A stretch of 42,308 nt of DNA. Source: Oscillospiraceae bacterium (lineage in GTDB: Bacteria; Bacillota; Clostridia; Oscillospirales; Ruminococcaceae). Numbering within the stretch: the stretch's first letter is position 1; each line of letters begins with the position of its first letter. A model generated the notes under the pieces. The model was not told where the DNA came from and made no database searches. It saw only the letters and a list, made by a program, of their open reading frames with translations. The position numbers and the translations under genes are program-made. The DNA is taken from NCBI GenBank assembly GCA_024404815.1, contig JAKSPL010000019.1:1-42308 (forward strand). The letters are read 5' to 3'. This document shows positions 1 through 7,820 of this stretch, piece after piece.

Positions 1-17
1 TGATTGCGGAGCAATCA
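1..17. other. Short perfect inverted repeat at left edge
   Basis: A 7-bp perfect inverted repeat (TGATTGC/GCAATCA) with a GGA loop opens the window. It precedes two further hairpins. It could be the tail of a structure belonging to a gene left of the window. No T-tract follows it. Confidence 0.35.
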
Positions 18-20
18 AAG

Positions 21-49
21 AGGGGAAACCCCAACGAGGGGTTTCCCCT
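21..49. terminator. Hairpin, probable bidirectional terminator
   Basis: GGGGAAACCCC (22-32) pairs with GGGGTTTCCCC (38-48) around a 5-base loop. The T-tract is weak on both sides. It probably ends a plus-strand gene left of the window. Confidence 0.55.
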
Positions 50-74
50 TGTTCAACCATGCTTTATCTACAAG

Positions 75-102
75 AAAGGCGGAGCATTATTGCTCCGCCT
101 TT
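75..102. terminator. Hairpin, probable terminator of the P-type ATPase gene
   Basis: A perfect 12-bp stem (AAAGGCGGAGCA/TGCTCCGCCTTT) with a TTAT loop lies about 27 bases beyond the ATPase stop codon on the minus strand. A short T-run follows it on the plus strand, so it may work in both directions. Confidence 0.6.
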
Positions 103-128
103 TGTATGCTGATGGATATTCCTGACAT

Positions 129-2765
129 TTAGCCGTTCATGCGTTTCCGCTGTATCATTTTGACAATTTCAACGAGAGGTACGATAACAGCTGCCAGTAC
201 AAGACCGATCGTGTACTGTCCTGCCGAGAGTGCCACCAGCGAGAAAATACCGCGGAGTGCAGGAATCAGCAGAACGGGAACTGTCAGCACAAACGAGAAA
301 CCGATCGCAAAGACCAGCATCTTGTTGTGGCTCTGCATCTTGAAAATCGAACCGTACAGGCTCCGCATATTCCATGCGTGGAACATTTCGCAGAACGACA
401 GCGTCATAAACGCCATTGTGCTGCCTGCTTCGGGCGATGTACGATAACCTACAACATAGGAGATCAGCGTCAATGCGGCAATCGCAATGCCCTGCCAGAG
501 GAGGTTGACACCCATGCCCTCTGCAAAAATGTGCGCTTTGCTGTCACGCGGTTTTCTTCGCATGATGCCCTTTTCTGCGGCTTCCATGCCAAGTGCGACC
601 GCAGGGAAACAGTCAGAGATCAGGTTGATCCAGAGCAGATGTACAGGCTTGAAGATCGTGAACGAGCCGCCCGTCAGCGCACCCAGACCGAGTGTTGCCA
701 TGAGAATGCAGATAACCTCTGCGAGGTTGCTCGAAAGCAGGAACTGAATTGCCTTGCGGATATTGTCGTAGATACGTCTGCCTTCTTCGACCGCGCCGAC
801 GATCGTTGCAAAGTTGTCATCGGTCAGCACCATATCTGCGACATTCTTTGTAACGTCCGTACCTGTAATGCCCATGCCGACACCGATATCTGCGGACTTG
901 ATGGACGGTGCATCGTTGACGCCGTCGCCTGTCATAGCGGCGATTTTGCCCTGTTTGCGCCATGCGTTGACGATACGAACCTTGTGTTCGGGCTGTACAC
1001 GCGCATAAACGCTGTATTGTGCGACAGTCTTGTCGAAATCTTCATCGGGAATCTCACTCAGTTCTGCACCTGTCAGCGCGGATTGTCCCTCGTTCAGAAT
1101 ACCGAGTTCTTTTGCAATCGCAACAGCGGTATCGCGGTGGTCACCCGTGATCATGACAGGACGGATGCCTGCGTTGCGGCAGAGGTCGATCGCCGCCTTG
1201 ACTTCGGGACGTACAGGGTCGATCATACCCGTCATGCCGATGAACACCAGTTCCTTTTCGATGGCAGACGGTGCGGTATTCTGCGGAATTTCGTCATATT
1301 CGCGGAAAGATGCCATCAGGACGCGGAGTGCCTTGTCAGCGAGCTCCTTGTTCTTTGCGAGGATCGCTTTGCGGTCATCGTCGGTCATCGGACGGACTTT
1401 TCCGTCATCCCAGATGCCCGTACAGCAGCGGAGCACCTCGTCCGGCGCGCCCTTTGTGTATTGTACATAGCCGTTGTCCGTTTTGTGGATCGTGGACATC
1501 ATTTTGCGCATGGAATCGAACGGTGCTTCTGCGACACGCGGCGATGCGTCTTCCAGCTGATATTTTTTCAGACCGATCTTATTTGCATATGCGACAAGTG
1601 CGGCTTCGGTCGGTTCACCTGCAACGGTGTCGTCCTGATTGAGTGAGGCATCGCAGCAGAGTGCCATTGCCTTGCCGAGAAATTGTTCGTCCGTGCCGTA
1701 ATGTTCGACAACGGTCATTTTGTTCTGTGTCAGCGTACCTGTTTTGTCGGAGCAGATGACCTCCGCGCAGCCGAGTGCTTCAACGGCAGTCAGCTTGCGG
1801 ATGACCGCGCCGCGCTTTGACATATTCGTGACACCGATCGACAAAACGACAGTAACAACGGCAGCCAGACCTTCGGGGATTGCCGCAACTGCGAGCGAAA
1901 CGGCGATCATGAACGAATCGAGGAACACAGGGAGCGTCAATGCTTCGCCGCTTGCTGCCTTTTTAATGACGCTGAGTGCGAGGATGAAAATGCAAATTGC
2001 AAGAACGGCAAACGAGAGGATCTTGCTGAGCTGAGCGAGCTTTTTCTGGAGCGGTGTCTGGTCGTCCTCCGCCGCAGCGATCGCACCTGCGATCTTGCCC
2101 ATTTCGGTATCCATGCCCGTTGCGACAACCACAGCGGTCGCTCTGCCATAGGCAATGCTCGAACCCATATAGAGCATATTTTTGCGGTCGCCGAGCGGGA
2201 CTTCGTCGCCTTCGAGTGCTTCGCTGCATTTTTCAGACGGTACGCTTTCACCCGTCAGCGGCGATTCCTCTGCTTTCAGGGATGCCGCTTCGAGAATACG
2301 GCAGTCCGCAGGGACGCTGTCGCCTGCTTCGAGCGCAACGACATCGCCGATGACAAGGGACTTGCTTTCGATAACATTCAGATCGCCGTCACGCAGGACT
2401 TTGCTCTGTGCGGCACTCATCGCCTGCAATGCGGCGATCGCAGCTTCTGCTTTGTTTTCCTGATAGACACCCAGCACGGCGTTTGCGAGGACGACAAAGA
2501 GAATGATGAACACATCCGCATCCAGCTTCCCCTCGGAAATGATGCCTGTGATTGCGGAAATGATTGCTGCTGCAAGCAAAACGAGAATCATCGGGTCTTT
2601 GAACTGACCGAGGAATCTGGACAGCAGGGATTGTTTCGGCGGTTCTGCGAGTTTGTTTTCGCCATTTTTTGCAAGACGTTCGGCGGCTTCTTTGGCGGTC
2701 AGACCGCTTGCGGTACTGTGGACCTCCTGCAAGACCTCCTGTGCGGATACGAGATAGTGCTTCAT
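129..2765 (-). CDS. P-type (type II) Ca2+/Mn2+ transporting ATPase
   Basis: This is an 878-residue P2-type ATPase that should pump a divalent cation out of the cell at the cost of ATP. Visible landmarks are the cation-ATPase N domain (about 5-70), TGES (171-174), PEGL in membrane helix 4 (297-300), the phosphorylation motif DKTGTLT with Asp340, and TGDGVNDAP in the hinge. Helix 5 has SSNLAEV and helix 6 has NLISD, which match the SERCA site-II ligands with Ser for Thr. I chose the ATG at 2765 because GGAAAGGA lies just upstream; an open frame runs 20 codons further but enters the riboswitch terminator. By sequence alone it would be called a calcium ATPase. The upstream manganese riboswitch makes Mn2+ (or Ca2+ controlled by Mn2+) the better guess. 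Confidence 0.93.
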   Translation of the reverse strand: MKHYLVSAQEVLQEVHSTASGLTAKEAAERLAKNGENKLAEPPKQSLLSRFLGQFKDPMILVLLAAAIISAITGIISEGKLDADVFIILFVVLANAVLGVYQENKAEAAIAALQAMSAAQSKVLRDGDLNVIESKSLVIGDVVALEAGDSVPADCRILEAASLKAEESPLTGESVPSEKCSEALEGDEVPLGDRKNMLYMGSSIAYGRATAVVVATGMDTEMGKIAGAIAAAEDDQTPLQKKLAQLSKILSFAVLAICIFILALSVIKKAASGEALTLPVFLDSFMIAVSLAVAAIPEGLAAVVTVVLSIGVTNMSKRGAVIRKLTAVEALGCAEVICSDKTGTLTQNKMTVVEHYGTDEQFLGKAMALCCDASLNQDDTVAGEPTEAALVAYANKIGLKKYQLEDASPRVAEAPFDSMRKMMSTIHKTDNGYVQYTKGAPDEVLRCCTGIWDDGKVRPMTDDDRKAILAKNKELADKALRVLMASFREYDEIPQNTAPSAIEKELVFIGMTGMIDPVRPEVKAAIDLCRNAGIRPVMITGDHRDTAVAIAKELGILNEGQSALTGAELSEIPDEDFDKTVAQYSVYARVQPEHKVRIVNAWRKQGKIAAMTGDGVNDAPSIKSADIGVGMGITGTDVTKNVADMVLTDDNFATIVGAVEEGRRIYDNIRKAIQFLLSSNLAEVICILMATLGLGALTGGSFTIFKPVHLLWINLISDCFPAVALGMEAAEKGIMRRKPRDSKAHIFAEGMGVNLLWQGIAIAALTLISYVVGYRTSPEAGSTMAFMTLSFCEMFHAWNMRSLYGSIFKMQSHNKMLVFAIGFSFVLTVPVLLIPALRGIFSLVALSAGQYTIGLVLAAVIVPLVEIVKMIQRKRMNG

Positions 2766-2803
2766 AAAGTCGTGTCCTTTCCTGCGGAAATTTCCGCAAA
2801 TGC

Positions 2804-2872
2804 AAATAAAAAAGACCTTCGCCATGCAAATATCAACGACCGGAAAGCCGTTTGGTTGCAGAGCGAAAGTCT
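2804..2872 (-). terminator. Riboswitch-controlled intrinsic terminator
   Basis: On the minus strand AGACUUUCGC (2872-2863) can pair over 10 bp with GCGAAGGUCU (2822-2813), followed by UUUUUUAUUU. The 5' arm CUUUCGC is also the 3' strand of aptamer helix P1. Aptamer closure and terminator formation therefore exclude each other, so ligand binding should allow read-through into the ATPase gene. Confidence 0.85.
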
Positions 2873-2985
2873 TGCTGTTTCAATTTCAATGCGGTTTCCG
2901 CGACAATACTGTCGGAGAAACGGGTTTGTCGCAAAGAAATCCATTTCGGAGGAAAGCCGAAATGGGAGCTACTCCCTTTACGCGA
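2863..2985 (-). promoter_or_regulatory. yybP-ykoY manganese riboswitch aptamer
   Basis: The transcript has the family's signature loop AAAGGGAGUAGC (2979-2968), a 9-bp hairpin (2965-2957 with 2949-2941), a 7-bp GCGACAA/UUGUCGC stem in the second arm, and the conserved 3' end AGCAAGACUUUCGC. GCG-U-AAAG at the 5' end pairs with CUUUCGC at the 3' end to form P1. The family is known to bind Mn2+ between its two loops and to turn on Mn2+ exporters, including P-type ATPases in Lactococcus and streptococci. A TTGACA (3034-3029) lies upstream but I see no convincing -10. Confidence 0.87.
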
Positions 2986-3053
2986 TAGATCACAGTTCAT
3001 GGAAGTCAGAAAACTGAAACAAAAATCATGTCAAAATGATGTCGGCGGGACAA

Positions 3054-3098
3054 TCAAAAAGGGCATTCACTCTCATGCTTGGAATGAATACCCTTTTA
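3054..3098 (-). terminator. rpmB intrinsic terminator
   Basis: AAAAGGGTATTCATTC and GAGTGAATGCCCTTTTT form a long stem on the minus strand, with a T-run continuing on the 3' side. It lies about 30 bases after the L28 stop codon and insulates rpmB from the riboswitch. Confidence 0.85.
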
Positions 3099-3129
3099 CG
3101 GAATACGAATTTCAGCCAGATGAAGCGGC

Positions 3130-3321
3130 TCAGCCATTCGCACGTTCCACTTTGCCGGAGCGCAGGCATCTGGAGCAGACGTAGATGTGGCAGGGAGTAC
3201 CCTTCACGATTGCCTTCACACGCTGCACATTGGGCTTCCAAGTACGATTGGCACGACGGTGAGAGTGAGAAACCTTAATACCAAAAGTAACGCCTTTTCC
3301 GCAGATTTCGCATTTTGCCAT
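3130..3321 (-). CDS. rpmB: 50S ribosomal protein L28
   Basis: This 63-residue protein is a component of the large ribosomal subunit. It begins MAKCEICGKG, followed by the conserved SHSHRRANRTWKPNVQ segment and ending CSRCLRSGKVERANG. The two CxxC pairs mark the zinc-binding (C+) form of L28, relevant next to a metal-regulated gene because C+ forms act as a zinc store. The ATG at 3321 follows a strong AAGGAGGTG site; an in-frame extension upstream lacks one. It stands alone, with its own promoter and terminator. Confidence 0.97.
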   Translation of the reverse strand: MAKCEICGKGVTFGIKVSHSHRRANRTWKPNVQRVKAIVKGTPCHIYVCSRCLRSGKVERANG

Positions 3322-3358
3322 AGCTGGCACCTCCTTTTCAGACTTGTGTGCAGTATCT

Positions 3359-3387
3359 ATTGTAACAGATAACGTGGAAAATTGCAA
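3359..3387 (-). promoter_or_regulatory. Promoter of rpmB
   Basis: On the minus strand TTGCAA (3387-3382) and TACAAT (3364-3359) are separated by 17 bp and lie just ahead of the L28 ribosome site. Confidence 0.75.
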
Positions 3388-3446
3388 GCTTTTTTTTCAA
3401 ATTCGTGAAAATTTATCAGATTTCACAGAAAAAACCCGTTTGACAC

Positions 3447-3475
3447 TTGAAAACAGACGCATTTTATTGTATAAT
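3447..3475 (+). promoter_or_regulatory. Promoter of the site-2 protease/scpAB operon
   Basis: TTGAAA (3447-3452) and a consensus TATAAT (3470-3475) have 17-bp spacing, about 47 bp before the protease start. A TTGACA at 3440 is too far (24 bp) to be the partner. Confidence 0.82.
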
Positions 3476-3522
3476 ATGAGTACCGCATTTGTATTTTCTA
3501 CGTAAGGAAAGGAGATTTCCCT

Positions 3523-4239
3523 ATGCTGTTTAGTTCACAAAACCTTTTGCTGTATCTGACCAGAGTGTTCGTCATTCTGCTGGTGCTGCCGCTGCACGAG
3601 TGCGCCCACGCATGGATGGCGAAAAAACTGGGGGACGATACTGCGATGTATCAGGGCAGACTGACGCTCAATCCGTTTGCACACATTGACCCCGTCGGCG
3701 GTATTCTTCTTCTGCTGACTGGTTTCGGCTGGGCAAAGCCCGTACCTGTCAATCCCATGCGCTTCAATCGGAAATATTCACTCCGTGGCGGTATGGCACT
3801 GACTGCGGCGGCAGGCCCGATCAGCAACCTGATCGCTGCGCTGGTCGGCATGATCGCTATGCGTGTCTATGTGATGACCGACTTCTACCAAGAGTATGTG
3901 ATATCCTCGATAGAATCCGAGGTGGTGGGTGTCAATCCGCCTGAGATCATTGCGACATTCCTGATGTACTTTGTGTCTATCAACATTGGTCTGGCGGTAT
4001 TCAACCTCATTCCCGTGCCGCCGCTGGACGGTTCAAAGGTCATGTTCTTCCTGCTTGGAAACAAGGGTGTGACCGTTGCGGAATGGTTCTCCAAAAACGC
4101 ATATATTGTCAATATCGCATTCTATATCCTGCTGTTTTCGCCGATTCTTTCCAGACCGCTTTCGTGGATCTCTGATACCATTTATACAGGTATGATCTAC
4201 GCAACGAACTGGATCCCGATGCTGTTTGGTGCAGGCTGA
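3523..4239 (+). CDS. Site-2 protease family (M50) membrane metalloprotease
   Basis: This 238-residue integral membrane protein has the zinc motif HECAH (His25, Glu26, His29) in the first helix and the third ligand in NLIPVPPLDG (Asp169). It resembles the compact YwhC/Rip-like M50 peptidases that cut substrates inside the membrane. It lacks a PDZ domain, so it is not an RseP orthologue. The start has a good AAGGAGA site. It is the first gene of the operon and its stop overlaps the scpA start (TGATG). Its substrate cannot be told from the sequence. Confidence 0.92.
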   Translation: MLFSSQNLLLYLTRVFVILLVLPLHECAHAWMAKKLGDDTAMYQGRLTLNPFAHIDPVGGILLLLTGFGWAKPVPVNPMRFNRKYSLRGGMALTAAAGPISNLIAALVGMIAMRVYVMTDFYQEYVISSIESEVVGVNPPEIIATFLMYFVSINIGLAVFNLIPVPPLDGSKVMFFLLGNKGVTVAEWFSKNAYIVNIAFYILLFSPILSRPLSWISDTIYTGMIYATNWIPMLFGAG

Positions 4240-4991
4240 TGCAGAGTTTATCGTTTCATCTGCCTGTCTTTGACGGCCCGATGGACTTGCTGCTGCACCT
4301 GATCGCCAAGCACAAGCTGAAGATCCACGACATTGAGATCTCGATTCTGCTGGAACAGTATTTGCTGTATATTCAGCAGTGTGTCGAACAGGATTACGAG
4401 CTGGCAGGCGAATTCTTAGAGATGGCGGCAAAGCTCATCTGGATGAAAACCGCGGCACTTCTCCCGCAGCCCGAGGAGGCGGAAGCCGTCAAAAAGGAAC
4501 TGGAGGGTGCGCTGATCGAGTATTCCCTCTGTAAACTGGCGGCGACCAAACTGCGCGAGCAGTATCTGGGGGATGTACTGTTTGTTCGAAAACCCGTAAA
4601 ACTGCCTGTGGATATGACCTACCGCAGGGAACATCCGCCGACATTGCTGACGGAAGTATTTACCCAGATGGGACTCAAAAAACTGCCGAGCGGCGAACAC
4701 GAGGGACGCCTTGACGCGAAGATCCACGAGGTTGTGAAGATCCAGAGTCAGGTGACGAGCGTCTACTCGAAGGTCGTGTATATTCTGCGGCAGTTTTTCA
4801 AGCATGAAGCGGTGGACATTTCATCGCTGTTTGCAGATCTGACCTTGCGGACGGACAGAGTGGCGGCGTTCCTTGCGATACTGGAGCTGACGAAATCGGG
4901 CAGAATCCTCATCAGCGACGATGGAACCATGCTGACGATGCGGAATCCTGACGCGCTGAAAGCAGGCAAACGGATCCGCCGCGGCGGTTAA
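4239..4991 (+). CDS. scpA: Segregation and condensation protein A (ScpA kleisin)
   Basis: This 250-residue kleisin links the heads of the SMC dimer and recruits ScpB for chromosome compaction and segregation. The N-terminal region has the hallmark FDGPMDLLLHLI (about 9-20) and then the helical segment LAGEFLEMAAKLIWMKTAALLP. The C-terminal winged helix (about 175-245) binds the SMC head. The start overlaps the protease stop by one base, so translation is probably coupled. scpB follows 20 bases later, the usual order in Firmicutes. Confidence 0.96.
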   Translation: MQSLSFHLPVFDGPMDLLLHLIAKHKLKIHDIEISILLEQYLLYIQQCVEQDYELAGEFLEMAAKLIWMKTAALLPQPEEAEAVKKELEGALIEYSLCKLAATKLREQYLGDVLFVRKPVKLPVDMTYRREHPPTLLTEVFTQMGLKKLPSGEHEGRLDAKIHEVVKIQSQVTSVYSKVVYILRQFFKHEAVDISSLFADLTLRTDRVAAFLAILELTKSGRILISDDGTMLTMRNPDALKAGKRIRRGG

Positions 4992-5012
4992 AACTTTATG
5001 ATAGGAGCACCT

Positions 5013-5648
5013 ATGAATATTGAAATCGCTCGCGCCTCATTGGAGGCGGTTTTGTTTGCAGGCGGCGAACCGATGGAGATCTCCCGTCTGGCACAGGCTC
5101 TTGAAATGGACGAGGAAACTGTCACGCGCCTTGCTGCCCTGCTCGGAGAATCTTATGATACCTCAGGGAGTGCTTTGCAGCTCATTCAGCTCGGTACTTC
5201 CTACCAGATCACCACACGCGCAGAGTTTGCAGAGCCGATTCGCCGTGCGCTGGAAATCAAACGAAATACTCCTCTGTCCAATGCGGCGATGGAGGTTCTG
5301 ACGATCATCGCGTACAACCAGCCTGTCACAAAGGGATTTGTGGAGCGTGTGCGCGGTGTGGACAGCAGTTCGACCGTCAATACGCTTGTAGAGCGCGGTC
5401 TGCTCGAAGAAGCAGGACGCATCGAAGTTCCCGGACGGCCTGTGACCTATCGCACCACAACGCAGTTTCTCCGCTGTTTCGGTTTGCAGTCGCTTGCGGA
5501 TCTGCCGCCGCTGCCCAACGCCGAAGAACCGACCATGTTCGACCTGTCTGTCGAGGAGGCACTTGCCGCTGCGAACGAAAACACCGCAGATATGGAAGAA
5601 ACCATCGCCGAGGAAACAGACAATCTCGAAACGGTCGAGGCAGAATAA
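5013..5648 (+). CDS. scpB: Segregation and condensation protein B (ScpB)
   Basis: This 211-residue protein binds ScpA as a dimer within the SMC-ScpAB condensin complex. The two winged-helix domains are recognisable, with LEAVLFAGGEPM near the start and the family signature NAAMEVLTIIAYNQPVTKG in the second domain, followed by the VDSS and LVERGLLEE segments. An acidic tail of about 40 residues is typical. An ATG at 4998 is in frame but lacks a ribosome site; TAGGAG precedes the ATG at 5013, so I use that one. Confidence 0.95.
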   Translation: MNIEIARASLEAVLFAGGEPMEISRLAQALEMDEETVTRLAALLGESYDTSGSALQLIQLGTSYQITTRAEFAEPIRRALEIKRNTPLSNAAMEVLTIIAYNQPVTKGFVERVRGVDSSSTVNTLVERGLLEEAGRIEVPGRPVTYRTTTQFLRCFGLQSLADLPPLPNAEEPTMFDLSVEEALAAANENTADMEETIAEETDNLETVEAE

Positions 5649-5669
5649 CCGCAGGGAAAGGACAGTATC

Positions 5670-6500
5670 ATGTCGGAACAGCCGAAAAAGAAAACCGCAT
5701 TGCGCTTTGGCATTGCGGTCGTTGTTATCCTGCTGCTGGCAGGCAGTTACCTGCTTTTGTGGCGGCATATCGGAAATACGATGGAACAGGCACAGCACGA
5801 TGCCGCATATGCACAGTTCACGCTGGGCGATGCGGTGTATGAGGAATGTGATCTGAGCGTTGTACAGATGTATGCCCCCGAAATCACCGGAATTACAAAA
5901 GAAATCTGCGGCACGGACGCAGGAAAAGCTACATTCTCCGATGCAGAATATCCGCTCTGCCGACTTGCTGCGCTGGAAGACGCAGGAAAAAAAGACGGCA
6001 TCCTGCTGATGGAGTACGGTGAAAAACTGCGCTGTTACGAGCTGACGGGTTTTACCGCTCTTGCAGATGCACCGAGCATTGCGGACGTATGTGAAGCCTA
6101 TGAGATTGGCAGCGCGGAGGACATTGTATCTGTGACCATCGCAGAGGCGGACGGTACGAAAATTGACGAGATGACCGAAAAAGCAGATATTGCGGCGTTT
6201 TATGATAAATTCACCGCGCTGGGTGACTGTCTGAGTGAAGCGGAACAGGCAAAGGCGTATTACGATGCCTACGAAGAAAAGTACGGAAAAACAGACGATT
6301 TCACACTCGAAGGCGCGACGCTGACACCCAACTCCGATACGGCAAAAGAACAGGGCTATGCGCTCTGGGGTGACGGCATCTGTATTGTCGGGATCCGGCT
6401 TGCGAACGGTCTGCAAATCTGCGATATGGTCTATGCTCCTGTCCCGAAGCTTGTGACCGTGTTCGGATGCTATCGGCTGGAAACCCCGTTTTTCTCATGA
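5670..6500 (+). CDS. Membrane-anchored protein of unknown function
   Basis: I do not recognise this 276-residue protein. A basic N-terminus (PKKKTALR) is followed by one transmembrane helix (about 13-32). The rest, roughly 240 mostly acidic residues with a few cysteines, should lie outside the cell. It is the last gene of the protease/scpAB operon, 21 bases after scpB with an AAAGGA site. Its place behind a site-2 protease makes a single-pass membrane substrate conceivable, but that is inference only. Confidence 0.8.
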   Translation: MSEQPKKKTALRFGIAVVVILLLAGSYLLLWRHIGNTMEQAQHDAAYAQFTLGDAVYEECDLSVVQMYAPEITGITKEICGTDAGKATFSDAEYPLCRLAALEDAGKKDGILLMEYGEKLRCYELTGFTALADAPSIADVCEAYEIGSAEDIVSVTIAEADGTKIDEMTEKADIAAFYDKFTALGDCLSEAEQAKAYYDAYEEKYGKTDDFTLEGATLTPNSDTAKEQGYALWGDGICIVGIRLANGLQICDMVYAPVPKLVTVFGCYRLETPFFS

Positions 6501-6518
6501 ATTCCGCAATTTTCTGCA

Positions 6519-6547
6519 TTGACAAGGCGAAAAAGCTATGATATGAT
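6519..6547 (+). promoter_or_regulatory. Promoter of the small membrane protein gene
   Basis: TTGACA (6519-6524) and TATGAT (6542-6547), 17-bp spacer, lie 25 bp before the small gene's start. This supports independent expression. Confidence 0.8.
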
Positions 6548-6571
6548 ATTGATAGAAGGAGGCGATGCCGT

Positions 6572-6745
6572 ATGGCATTTTTGTTAGCAGCTTTGGAACT
6601 GAACCCTGCATATCTTGCGATTGGGCTGGTGGCGTTTGTCCTGATCTTCGCGCTGAAAGCAGTCAAAAAAGTGGTGAAGATCCTGCTTGGAATCGTAGCG
6701 GCATTTGCGGTCTATTGTTATTTCTTTGGGAATCCGCTGTTTTAA
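6572..6745 (+). CDS. 57-residue hydrophobic small protein
   Basis: This short gene encodes MAFLLAALELNPAYLAIGLV and onward. It has one clear hydrophobic helix (about 14-28), a basic KAVKKVVK loop, and a second hydrophobic stretch (about 37-51) ending YFFGNPLF. A strong AGGAGG sits 9 bases before the ATG and a near-consensus promoter lies in front, which argues that it is real despite its size. It is probably a two-pass membrane peptide. I know no family for it. The DegV gene downstream has its own promoter. Confidence 0.68.
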   Translation: MAFLLAALELNPAYLAIGLVAFVLIFALKAVKKVVKILLGIVAAFAVYCYFFGNPLF

Positions 6746-6788
6746 CGGAGATTTCAGCGGAGATACGGCTGAAATTTCGGAAAAGCCG

Positions 6789-6818
6789 TTGACAATACGC
6801 TGTGTTCTGTGCTATAAT
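6789..6818 (+). promoter_or_regulatory. Promoter of the DegV-family gene
   Basis: TTGACA (6789-6794) and TATAAT (6813-6818), 18-bp spacer, about 40 bp before the start codon. Confidence 0.82.
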
Positions 6819-6857
6819 TAGTATGTATGCGAATCTCAGCGCAAAGGAGAATGACTG

Positions 6858-7733
6858 ATGTCTGAATATATCATTGCAGCGGCATCCACCGCGGATTTGC
6901 CGCATACATATTTCGAGGAGCATCAAGTGCCCTGCATCCGCTATACCTATTCGATCGGCATGGATGTATTCGAGGACGACTGCCGTGAGGACAGCCGTCA
7001 GAAAGCATATGAAAAAATGAGAAGCGGCGTGGTTTATTCAACGTCGATGATCAATGCGGCGGTCTATGCGGATTTCTTCCGCGGACTGTTGGCAACAGGA
7101 AAAAATGTCATCTTCCTCGATATGTCCAAGGAGATGTCCAGCTCGCATACCGCAGCAGATGAAGCAGCGGATGCGGTCAGAGCAGAATTTCCCGAACAAA
7201 CACTCTACATGATGGATACGCGCTGTGTGTCGGGCGGTCTGGGACTGCTCGTTTCGGAAATGGTGCGCCGTCATGAGGAGGGAATGTCCTTTGACGACGT
7301 GATCGCATGGGGTGAGGAAAACAAACTCCGCATCATGCACCGCTTTACCGTGGACGATCTGCACTATCTGAAACGCGGCGGCAGAGTTTCCAACGCTTCC
7401 GCAATGGTCGGTTCGATGCTTGCGATCAAGCCTGTGCTGTATGTTCCTGATGACGGCAAGCTGACGATGGGTTCAAAGGTACGCGGCAGAAAAGCAGCAC
7501 TTGCTGCGATTTTTGAGGGTGTTCGCCGCGATATGGTGAATCCTGACGGACAGACGGTGCATATTCTGCACGCAGATTGTCTTGCGGATGCTGAGTGGCT
7601 GAAAGCGGAGCTGGAAAAAGCGTACCCGACACTTGCAGGCGTGGAGATCACCAGTCTGGGTGTCATTATCGGTGCTCATTGCGGACCGGGACTTCTGACG
7701 GTATTCTATTTCGGAGATGAACGAAAGGCGTAA
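6858..7733 (+). CDS. DegV family fatty-acid-binding protein
   Basis: This 291-residue protein fits the two-domain DegV/FakB fold, which holds a fatty acid; FakB proteins present it to the kinase FakA. The motif TSMIN (about 62-66) matches the conserved T-S-x-P/I-binding loop. SSSHTAADEA and the late HRFTVDDLHYLKRGGRVS segment are strong family marks. It is a single-gene unit with its own promoter and a terminator. No FakA partner is in the window. The ATG at 6858 follows AAAGGAG. Confidence 0.92.
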   Translation: MSEYIIAAASTADLPHTYFEEHQVPCIRYTYSIGMDVFEDDCREDSRQKAYEKMRSGVVYSTSMINAAVYADFFRGLLATGKNVIFLDMSKEMSSSHTAADEAADAVRAEFPEQTLYMMDTRCVSGGLGLLVSEMVRRHEEGMSFDDVIAWGEENKLRIMHRFTVDDLHYLKRGGRVSNASAMVGSMLAIKPVLYVPDDGKLTMGSKVRGRKAALAAIFEGVRRDMVNPDGQTVHILHADCLADAEWLKAELEKAYPTLAGVEITSLGVIIGAHCGPGLLTVFYFGDERKA

Positions 7734-7761
7734 ACGGGTATCTTCGATTATGATGATAACG

Positions 7762-7796
7762 AAAAAAGGGCGGAGTTACATAACTTCGCCCTTTTT
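7762..7796. terminator. Bidirectional terminator between convergent genes
   Basis: An A-run, the stem GGGCGGAGTTA/TAACTTCGCCC (one G-T pair) and a T-run lie between the DegV gene and the convergent gene, so it can serve both strands. Confidence 0.88.
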
Positions 7797-7820
7797 GTGC
7801 TTTGCGAGTGATACCGCCAT

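Noticed and set aside
2766-2825. Upstream ATG at 2825 as the start of the P-type ATPase
   Set aside because: It would place 20 odd residues encoded by the riboswitch terminator and U-run in the protein; the ATG at 2765 has a good ribosome site and a normal family N-terminus.
3436-3475. TTGACA at 3440 as the -35 of the protease promoter
   Set aside because: Spacing to TATAAT would be 24 bp; TTGAAA at 3447 gives 17 bp.
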